A DNA stretch of 8,559 nt from Gemmatimonadota bacterium (lineage in GTDB: Bacteria > Gemmatimonadota > Gemmatimonadetes > Longimicrobiales > Longimicrobiaceae): NCBI GenBank assembly GCA_019348475.1, contig JAHWJJ010000179.1, forward strand, positions 1-8,559. The letters run 5' to 3'. A program made the translations under genes and the position numbers. Positions 1 through 5,437 of the stretch are shown here, one piece after another (the first letter of the stretch is position 1; every line of letters starts with the position of its first letter). Below the pieces are notes generated by a model that was given only the letters and a program-made list of their open reading frames with translations, searched no databases and was not told the DNA's origin.

Positions 1-333
1 CGGATCGGCCTCACACGGAGCCGGCGTAGTCAGCGGCGGCCACACTGCGCTGACGCGCCGGGTCCTGCTGAGGCCGATCTTCTTTGGGGATGGGATCGGA
101 CCTCCGCGCCTGATCCTGCAGTGCCGTCCGGGCTGACAGCCGCCGGCCGCGCGTTTTTGATACCAGATCGTCAGCACCCAGCTCCAAAGATGGCCTCACG
201 CGTGAGATTGGCAGTAGAACTCCAGGTGCACAACGGGCTGCACTACCTGGACCTGGTGCTCGCCTCATCCCGCGTGTGGGATGAGTCGCTCCTGAAACTC
301 GAGAGCCCCGCGGCCCCTCCGGAAACGCACTGA
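1..333. other. Upstream region without a confident gene
   Basis: I see no recognisable protein in this stretch. A plus-strand reading frame with an ATG at 193 runs to a TGA at 331-333, directly abutting the dehydrogenase ATG at 334. It could give a short peptide of about 46 residues (longer from GTG at 121), but the product resembles no family I know and there is no clear ribosome binding site. Its third positions are fairly GC-rich, so a small leader or decayed gene fragment cannot be excluded. The stretch is locally less GC-rich than the genes, as expected for intergenic DNA. A promoter for the downstream gene should lie here, but I cannot point to convincing -35 and -10 boxes. Confidence 0.4.
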
Positions 334-1734
334 ATGCCGATCACCACGACCAACCCAGCGACGGGGGAGACGCTCCGCACCTTCCACGCGCTGACGGCGG
401 GGGAGCTGGACGGGAGGCTGCAGCGCGCGGCGGACGCGTTCCAGCGGCACCGCCGCACGCCGCTGCCGGAGCGGGCGGAGAAGATGCGGCGCGCGGGCGA
501 CATCCTGGAGGGCGACAGGGAGCGCCTGGCGCGGCTGATGACCACGGAGATGGGAAAGACGCTGGCCTCCGCGCGCGCGGAGGCGGAAAAGTGCGCCTGG
601 GTGTGCCGCCACTACGCGGAGCACGCGGCGGCGATGCTCGCGCCGCGGCCGGTCGACGTCGGGGGCACGGCGCGCGGCGAGGTGCACTTTCTGCCCCTGG
701 GCGTGGTGCTGGCGGTGATGCCGTGGAACTTCCCTTTCTGGCAGGTATTCCGCTTCGCCGCGCCGGGGCTGATGGCGGGGAACGTGGGGCTGCTGAAGCA
801 CGCCTCGAACGTGCCGCAGTGCGCGCTGGCGATCGAGGAGGTCTTTCGCCGCGCGGGGTTCGATGAAGGCGTGTTCCAGGCGCTGCTGGTGGGCTCCGAC
901 GCCGTGGCGGGGATGCTGGACGACCCGCGCGTGGCCGCGGCGACGCTCACCGGCAGCACCGCGGCGGGGCAGAGCGTGGCGGAGCGCGCCGGGCGCAACC
1001 TCAAGAAGACGGTGCTTGAGCTGGGCGGGAGCGACCCGTTCATCGTGATGCCCAGCGCGGACCTGAATGCGGCCGCCAAGACGGCGGCCAGGGCGCGCTG
1101 CATCAACAACGGCCAGAGCTGCATCGCGGCCAAGCGCTTCATCGTGCACCGGGACGCGGCGGACGCGTTCGAGCGGCGCTTCGTGGCGGCCATGGAGGCG
1201 CTCACGGTGGGCGATCCCCTGGCGGATGGCACCGACGTCGGCCCGCTGGCCACCGCCGCCATCCGCGACGAGGTGGACGAGCAGGTGCGCGCCTCCGTGG
1301 CCGCCGGCGCGCGCCTGCTGACCGGGGGTCGGCGGATGGACGGGCCGGGCTTCTTCTATCCCCCCACCGTGCTGGCCGACATCCCCCGGGACGCGCCCGC
1401 GTACCGCGAAGAGGTGTTCGGCCCCGTCGCCTCGGTATTCCGCGTGGCGAGCATCGACGAGGCGATCGCGCTGGCGAACGATTCGCAGTTCGGGCTGGGG
1501 AGCAGCGTGTGGACCCGCGACGAGGACGAGCGCCGCCGCTTCGTCGCGGAGATCGAGGCGGGGATGACGTACGTCAACGCCATGGTCGCCAGCGACCCGC
1601 GCCTTCCCTTCGGCGGAGTGAAGCAGTCCGGCTACGGGCGGGAGCTGGGCGTGTTCGGCATGCACGAGTTCGTCAACATCAAGTCCGTGTGGATGGAAGA
1701 AACCGCCCCCGCCGACCTGCCGGACGCGGAGTAG
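334..1734 (+). CDS. sad: NAD(P)-dependent succinate-semialdehyde dehydrogenase (aldehyde dehydrogenase superfamily, Sad/YneI-like)
   Basis: The 466-residue product has the length and motif order of a cytosolic aldehyde dehydrogenase, and most resembles the Sad/YneI branch that oxidises succinate semialdehyde to succinate. Visible motifs are PWNFPFWQVFR (Asn132 of the oxyanion hole), LLKHASN (Lys155, cofactor binding), LTGS (206-208 region), ELGGSDPFIV (general base Glu229), NNGQSCIAAKR (catalytic Cys263), EEVFGPV (Glu360, ribose contact) and LPFGGVKQSGYGRELG near the C-terminus. The KHAS and GGSDPFIV variants are those of Sad/YneI rather than classical GabD. The ATG at 334 begins the family's usual N-terminal 'NPATGE' segment, with a weak GGAAA about 8 bases upstream. 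It appears to be monocistronic; no GABA transaminase lies beside it, so the true substrate could be another small aldehyde. Family assignment is secure, substrate less so. Confidence 0.93.
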   Translation: MPITTTNPATGETLRTFHALTAGELDGRLQRAADAFQRHRRTPLPERAEKMRRAGDILEGDRERLARLMTTEMGKTLASARAEAEKCAWVCRHYAEHAAAMLAPRPVDVGGTARGEVHFLPLGVVLAVMPWNFPFWQVFRFAAPGLMAGNVGLLKHASNVPQCALAIEEVFRRAGFDEGVFQALLVGSDAVAGMLDDPRVAAATLTGSTAAGQSVAERAGRNLKKTVLELGGSDPFIVMPSADLNAAAKTAARARCINNGQSCIAAKRFIVHRDAADAFERRFVAAMEALTVGDPLADGTDVGPLATAAIRDEVDEQVRASVAAGARLLTGGRRMDGPGFFYPPTVLADIPRDAPAYREEVFGPVASVFRVASIDEAIALANDSQFGLGSSVWTRDEDERRRFVAEIEAGMTYVNAMVASDPRLPFGGVKQSGYGRELGVFGMHEFVNIKSVWMEETAPADLPDAE

Positions 1735-1776
1735 CGCAAACGCGGCTCAGCGCAGGTCTGGTTGCAGGAAGGAACC

Positions 1777-1820
1777 GTCATTCCGAGGGAGGCGACCCCC
1801 AGACCTTTCCTGGGCAAGGG
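1777..1820 (+). repeat. Interspersed intergenic repeat, copy A (short)
   Basis: The 18 bases GTCATTCCGAGGGAGGCG at 1777-1794 recur exactly on the minus strand at 3398-3415. Beyond the 18-mer the two copies remain loosely alike (TTCCTGGGCAAGG here, TTCCCGGCGCAGG in the other). This suggests a diverged, longer element that ends here at the terminator hairpin. An internal CCCAG...CTGGG pairing lies at 1798-1814. Both copies are intergenic. An exact 18-base match is very unlikely by chance in a window of this size. Confidence 0.6.
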
Positions 1821-1829
1821 AAATAAAAA

Positions 1830-1861
1830 GCGGCCCCGGCGAGATGCCGGGGCCGCTCTTT
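1830..1861. terminator. Bidirectional intrinsic terminator between convergent genes
   Basis: GCGGCCCCGGC (1830-1840) pairs perfectly with GCCGGGGCCGC (1846-1856) across the 5-base loop GAGAT. On the minus strand the hairpin is followed by TTTTTATTT, a good U-tract that would end the PPC-protein transcript whose stop codon is at 1880. On the plus strand the tail is TCTTT, weaker, but it could also stop the dehydrogenase transcript. Confidence 0.85.
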
Positions 1862-1879
1862 CGTCGGGAGGCACCGCGC

Positions 1880-3121
1880 TCAGTACGAGCCGCCTTCGCG
1901 GTAGCCGTAGGCGACGACGGCGTCCGTGGCGCGGCCGTTCACCTGCATGTAGCGCTCGCCGCGATAGGTGGTGAAGAAGACGTAGAACTCGTCACGGCCG
2001 TCATTGATCACGTAGTACCGCGTTCCCGGCTCCGCGCCGCGGCGGGGGGTGAACGGAACCAGCTGCCCGCGCAGCACGCGGCCGTTCTTGCGCCAGGTGT
2101 AGGCGCCGTCGTCGCCGATGGTCAGAATGCCCATGGACGCGTTGGCCGTCACGCTGCTCCAGTCGTCGCCCTGCACCCGCACGCCGGGGATGGTGAGGCC
2201 CCAGCGGCCCACCAGCCGCCGGTCCACCCCGCGGGCGTTGGCGTCCTCGTACCGATCCTCGTAGTCGCGCGGACGCGGACGGGGCGCGTAGCCGCCGCCC
2301 AGGCTGGATTCGGCCTCCAGCACGTACTCGCCCGTCGCGGGCATCAGCGAGTTGACGCGGATCACGTACTCGCCGCCGGTGGGGAACGTGACGTCGATGC
2401 GCGCGTCGCGGCCACCCGCCCCATCGTCGTCGCGGGCCAGCACGTTCCCGACGCCGTGGCGCCCGCCGCGGGTGCCCACCACCAGGTACGCGTCGAAGTC
2501 GCTGGAGCGCAGCGTAAGCGTAAGCCGCTCGCCCCGCTGCGCCTGGTACGTGTACAGGTGGAACGCGGCGCCGTGGTCCAGCGTGGGGTCCGCGCTGGAG
2601 AGGCGGCCGCGCACGCGCTCGCCCGCCGTGAGCGGGCCGCCGTTGCGGGAGCCGTAGGCGGGGTCGGGACGGTACACCGGCTCCACCGGCTCCGGGTCGT
2701 ACCAGCCGCCGTCGGTGGTGGCGCGGCCGCCGTTCAGGGTCAGCGTGTACGCGCCGGTGCGCGGGCGCAGCGAGCTGGCGCGGACGACATACGTGCCGTC
2801 CTCGGGCAGCCGCACCTGCAGCCGCGAGTTGGTGCCGTTGCCGCCGTCGTCGTCGCGCGAGATCTCCTGGAACACGCCGCGCCGCAGGGTGCCGAGGTAA
2901 AGGTAGGTGTCGAACGACGACGATTCCATGCCGACGATCACCGTCTCGCCGCGGCGGCCGGCGAACACCCACTCGTCGTAGTAGCTGTCGTCGGGCAGCC
3001 GCGGGTCGCTGGTGCTCAGGGACCCGCGCGTCACCTCGCCCGGGACGATGGGGCGCTGCGCGGCCGCCGAGCCGGCGGTGAGCGCCGCGGCGGCCAGGGC
3101 GATCAGGAAGTGCTTCTTCAT
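1880..3121 (-). CDS. Secreted protein with two PPC-like domains and an unassigned C-terminal domain
   Basis: The 413-residue product starts with a classical Sec signal peptide: MKKH, a hydrophobic run, and SAAA before Gln22, where cleavage is expected. Two similar beta-rich modules follow, at about 28-130 and 164-271. They share the pattern SSSFDTYLYLGT / SSDFDAYLVVGT, then RDDDG (about 89-93 and 230-234), then a GTYVVRASSL / GEYVIRVNSL strand. This is the layout of bacterial pre-peptidase C-terminal (PPC) domains, usually non-catalytic modules on secreted enzymes. No peptidase motif is visible. A proline- and acid-rich linker (about 275-300) leads to a region (302-405) rich in aromatic beta-strands that I cannot name; a lipocalin-like fold is only a guess. 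I chose the ATG at 3121 because it opens the signal peptide. Reading further upstream would run through a non-coding repeat. No strong ribosome binding site precedes it. Probably periplasmic or extracellular. Confidence 0.85.
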   Translation of the reverse strand: MKKHFLIALAAAALTAGSAAAQRPIVPGEVTRGSLSTSDPRLPDDSYYDEWVFAGRRGETVIVGMESSSFDTYLYLGTLRRGVFQEISRDDDGGNGTNSRLQVRLPEDGTYVVRASSLRPRTGAYTLTLNGGRATTDGGWYDPEPVEPVYRPDPAYGSRNGGPLTAGERVRGRLSSADPTLDHGAAFHLYTYQAQRGERLTLTLRSSDFDAYLVVGTRGGRHGVGNVLARDDDGAGGRDARIDVTFPTGGEYVIRVNSLMPATGEYVLEAESSLGGGYAPRPRPRDYEDRYEDANARGVDRRLVGRWGLTIPGVRVQGDDWSSVTANASMGILTIGDDGAYTWRKNGRVLRGQLVPFTPRRGAEPGTRYYVINDGRDEFYVFFTTYRGERYMQVNGRATDAVVAYGYREGGSY

Positions 3122-3339
3122 CGCTGGATCGGGAGGGGGATGGACTGATCCGGACGATCCGGGGCTGCTACAGAAGCTTGCAGCACATGAGGAAATTCGC
3201 AATATCGATGGATCGCATGCCGATTCGTCCCGGCGACCTGGCACACGTAAGATCGGAGCACGAGACGCCAGTACGCTGATGTTTTCTGGGCCTCCGTCCC
3301 GGCCGGGCGGGTCCCCGGCCGCGGGCAGGCTACAAGCAC

Positions 3340-3415
3340 GGGTGAGTAGATTCCTCGGTCCGCGCCGGAAATCCTGCGCCGGGAACCATCCCGCGGGCGC
3401 CTCCCTCGGAATGAC
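3340..3415 (-). repeat. Interspersed intergenic repeat, copy B (longer)
   Basis: Read on the minus strand, this begins with GTCATTCCGAGGGAGGCG (3415 down to 3398), identical to copy A at 1777-1794, and continues to CCGAGGAATCTACTCACCC near 3340. The beginning and end both carry a 'CCGAGG' word. The right-hand limit is certain only for the 18-mer; the left-hand limit is an estimate. Confidence 0.55.
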
Positions 3416-3432
3416 AGCTGTCTCCCGACCCA

Positions 3433-3499
3433 GCGGGGGCTGCGCGCACCCCCGCGCGATGAAGCAGTTCAACCTCCCCCAGGGTTTTTGGGGGGAGGT
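3433..3499. repeat. Pair of perfect hairpins, possibly part of a structured intergenic element
   Basis: GCGGGGG (3433-3439) pairs with CCCCCGC (3449-3455) over a 9-base loop. Sixteen bases further on, ACCTCCCCC (3472-3480) pairs with GGGGGAGGT (3491-3499) over a 10-base loop containing TTTTT. They lie 17 bases beyond the copy B repeat, and neither has a T-tract after the stem, so they do not look like ordinary terminators. They may be the rest of the same mobile or extragenic repeat, or an RNA structure in an untranslated region. Confidence 0.5.
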
Positions 3500-3630
3500 G
3501 CGAGCCTGAGCGAGCGGAGGGGGCGCGGCGCGGATTCGGCCATACCTGCTGAAAGCCTCTCGGCGCCTCAGGGCTTTTCACTCACGTAGCCCCCATGCTT
3601 TTGCGGCGCGCGGCAAACGGTTCGCCGGGC

Positions 3631-3660
3631 TTCCGCATCACACATCCACGCACCTAATTT
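3631..3660 (+). promoter_or_regulatory. Possible promoter of the protease gene
   Basis: TAATTT at 3655-3660 is an acceptable -10 box in an otherwise very GC-rich stretch, with TTCCGC 18 bases upstream (3631-3636) as a poor -35. The box sits inside a small inverted repeat, GCACC (3650-3654) and GGTGC (3664-3668), which could be an operator. The leader to the chosen ATG would be about 75 bases. This is a weak call. Confidence 0.25.
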
Positions 3661-3743
3661 TGGGGTGCAACCGGGGCCGCGCCGGCGGGTACACGCGTGT
3701 TCCGGTGCACGCACGGACATCCATCGACCAGACGATCCGCAGG

Positions 3744-5198
3744 ATGCAACGCACGTCGCCCATCCCGGCAATCCTTCTGCTTTCCGCGGTCGCGGCGGCG
3801 TGCGGAGGCGCCGTCTCGGGGAACCCGGCGGCCCGCGAGCGGGAGCGCGCGCAGCTGGAAGAGCCGCCGCCCGCCAGGTCCCCCGTCGCCACGCAGGCCA
3901 GCGCGCAGACGCAGGACTCGCGGCGCACGTCCATCGTGGCGGCGTCGGAGCGGGTGGCGCCGGCGGTGGTCAGCGTGAACGTGCTGCGCCGCGAGCGGGT
4001 GGTGCCGCGCACGCTGTGGGAGGAGATGATGCTCCCACCCGGCGCCGAGCGCGAGACGGCCGGGCTGGGCTCCGGCTTCATCATCACCCGCGAGGGGCTG
4101 GTGATCACCAACGAGCACGTGGTGCGGGCCGCCAGCGAGGTCGTGGTCACCCTTCCCGACGGCCGCGAGTTCGACGCCGACGTGGTGGGAAGCGACGAGG
4201 TGAACGACCTGGCGCTGCTGCGCATCCGCCTGCCGCGCGGCGAGCCGGCGCTGCCCGTGGCGCCGCTGGGCAACAGCGACGGGCTGATGATCGGCGAGTG
4301 GGTGATCGCCATCGGCAACCCGTTCGGCTTTCTTCTCAGCAACCCCGAGCCCTCGGTGAGCGCGGGCGTGGTCTCCGCCGTGGGCCGCAACATCCTGGGC
4401 GGGAACGGCCAGCGCAGCTATTCGCTTGACATGATCCAGACCGACGCGTCCATCAACCCCGGCAACAGTGGCGGGCCGCTGGTGAACGCGCTGGGCGAGG
4501 TCATCGGCGTGAACTCGTCCATCCTTTCCAACTCCGGCGGAAACGAGGGGCTGGGCTTTGCCATCCCCATCAACCGCGCCCGCCGGATCGCGCTGGACCT
4601 GGCCGACGACGGGCAGTACCGGCGCGCCTGGATCGGCGCCGAGGTGGAAGCGGTGCGCACGGCCGGGCCGCGGCGGCTGGCGGAGGTGCGCATCTCGGCC
4701 GTGGCGCCCGGCTCTCCCGCGGAGCGCGCCGGGCTGCGCGGGGGGATGCGCGTGGTGGGCATCGGCAGACAGCGGGTGCGCACGCCGCTGGACTGGCAGG
4801 CCGGCCTGCTGAACGCCGCCTACGGCGAGGCGCTGGAGGTGCGGGTGATGGAGGGCGGCCGCGAGCGAACCTTCCGCGTGCAGCCGGGCGATCTGCCCTC
4901 CGTGAACGCCGAGCGCATCCAGGCGCTGCGCGACTTTCAGCTGGTGACGCTGACGCCCGCCATCCGCGCCGAGCGCGGGCTGACCAACGAGCAGGGGGCG
5001 CTGATCGTGGGCCTTTCCAACGCCGCGCGCGGGCTGGGGCTGCAGGAGGGCGACCTGATCCTGCAGATCAACCGCCTGCGCATCACCAGCGCCGAGGGGG
5101 CCGCGCAGGCGCTGCAGCAGCTGGGGGGCCGCAGCGTGATCATGTACTTCGAACGCGGCGGGCGGATCGGGAGCACGCAGTTCGTGATCGGCGGATGA
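3744..5198 (+). CDS. Lipid-anchored HtrA/DegP-type serine protease with two PDZ domains
   Basis: From the ATG at 3744 the product is 484 residues. It opens with a lipoprotein-like signal (MQRTSPIPAILLLSAVAAAC) whose Cys20 would be lipidated; the VAAAC box is imperfect because -3 is Ala rather than Leu. A low-complexity Arg/Glu/Pro/Ala linker (about 27-60) precedes a trypsin-like domain with the full catalytic triad: His125 in TNEHVV, Asp155 in NDLALLRI and Ser242 in GNSGGPLVN. Two PDZ domains follow, about 295-380 and 397-470, the second in the typical GLQEGDLILQINR form. HtrA proteases degrade or refold misfolded envelope proteins. A TTG at 3660 would extend the frame but would hide the signal peptide, so I prefer 3744, although only AGG close to the ATG resembles a ribosome binding site. 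Length and order are those of DegP/DegQ. It appears to be a single-gene unit. Confidence 0.93.
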   Translation: MQRTSPIPAILLLSAVAAACGGAVSGNPAARERERAQLEEPPPARSPVATQASAQTQDSRRTSIVAASERVAPAVVSVNVLRRERVVPRTLWEEMMLPPGAERETAGLGSGFIITREGLVITNEHVVRAASEVVVTLPDGREFDADVVGSDEVNDLALLRIRLPRGEPALPVAPLGNSDGLMIGEWVIAIGNPFGFLLSNPEPSVSAGVVSAVGRNILGGNGQRSYSLDMIQTDASINPGNSGGPLVNALGEVIGVNSSILSNSGGNEGLGFAIPINRARRIALDLADDGQYRRAWIGAEVEAVRTAGPRRLAEVRISAVAPGSPAERAGLRGGMRVVGIGRQRVRTPLDWQAGLLNAAYGEALEVRVMEGGRERTFRVQPGDLPSVNAERIQALRDFQLVTLTPAIRAERGLTNEQGALIVGLSNAARGLGLQEGDLILQINRLRITSAEGAAQALQQLGGRSVIMYFERGGRIGSTQFVIGG

Positions 5199-5202
5199 GT
5201 GC

Positions 5203-5246
5203 GTGAACGGGTGAACGGGTGAACGGGTGAACGGGTGAACGGGTGA
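5203..5246 (+). repeat. Tandem repeat, five copies of GTGAACGG
   Basis: Five exact 8-base units run from 5203 to 5242, followed by a partial GTGA, starting four bases after the protease stop codon. Each unit contains TGA, and because 8 is not a multiple of 3 the stops fall in all three plus-strand frames (5204, 5212, 5220 and so on). It is likely a slippage-prone microsatellite whose copy number may vary between strains. Confidence 0.9.
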
Positions 5247-5373
5247 CTCACCCCCTTCCTCCGCGTCCTCCCCTGATGGTTGGGGGGTCGGTACAGAAGA
5301 CCCGTGGATCTGGTATCAGAGGCCGCCCCGCTGGCGGCTGGGACAACAGAGTGGACAAGCCGGGCGCATATGA

Positions 5374-5407
5374 AACCGCCCGCGGGGAGCGTTCCCCGCG
5401 GGCGGTT
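5374..5407. terminator. Long perfect hairpin between convergent genes, probable terminator
   Basis: AACCGCCCGCGGGGA (5374-5388) pairs without mismatch with TCCCCGCGGGCGGTT (5393-5407) over a GCGT loop, giving a 15-bp stem. It lies 31 bases beyond the SpoIID-gene stop (minus strand, 5438) and about 175 bases beyond the protease stop. Flanking T-runs are short (TTTC on the minus strand, TTC on the plus), so termination efficiency is uncertain despite the strong stem. Confidence 0.55.
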
Positions 5408-5437
5408 CTCATGGACTCAAGCGGCCGGTGGGCGTGA

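Larger units (their letters stand above)
3122..3743. other. Divergent intergenic region with repeat and hairpins
   Basis: These 622 bases separate two divergently transcribed genes and contain no convincing coding sequence. From left to right they hold the presumed but unidentified promoter region of the minus-strand PPC gene, a copy of the interspersed repeat (3340-3415), two perfect hairpins (3433-3455 and 3472-3499), a weaker AAAGCC/GGCTTT pairing (3552-3577) and a possible promoter for the protease gene (3631-3660). Plus-strand translations here give arginine- and proline-rich strings without family resemblance. Confidence 0.6.

Noticed and set aside
265..1665. Long minus-strand open frame antisense to the dehydrogenase, also 466 codons
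   Set aside because: It is a mirror of the GC-rich codon bias of the real gene. Its translation is rich in His, Arg and Ala with no domain, and the plus strand has every aldehyde dehydrogenase motif. The equal length is coincidence.
1844..3148. Plus-strand open frame of 434 codons over the PPC gene
   Set aside because: Low-complexity Ala/Val/Arg/His translation without motifs; the minus strand has a signal peptide and two repeated domains.
3122..3472. N-terminal extension of the PPC protein from an upstream TTG
   Set aside because: It would add 117 residues read through the intergenic repeat and bury the signal peptide that starts at ATG 3121.
3552..3577. AAAGCC/GGCTTT pairing followed by TTTTC as a terminator
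   Set aside because: Only six pairs over a long loop, and no gene upstream on that strand needs it.
3660..3743. N-terminal extension of the protease from TTG 3660
   Set aside because: It places 28 charged residues in front of a lipoprotein-type signal, and TTG 3660 overlaps the likely -10 region.
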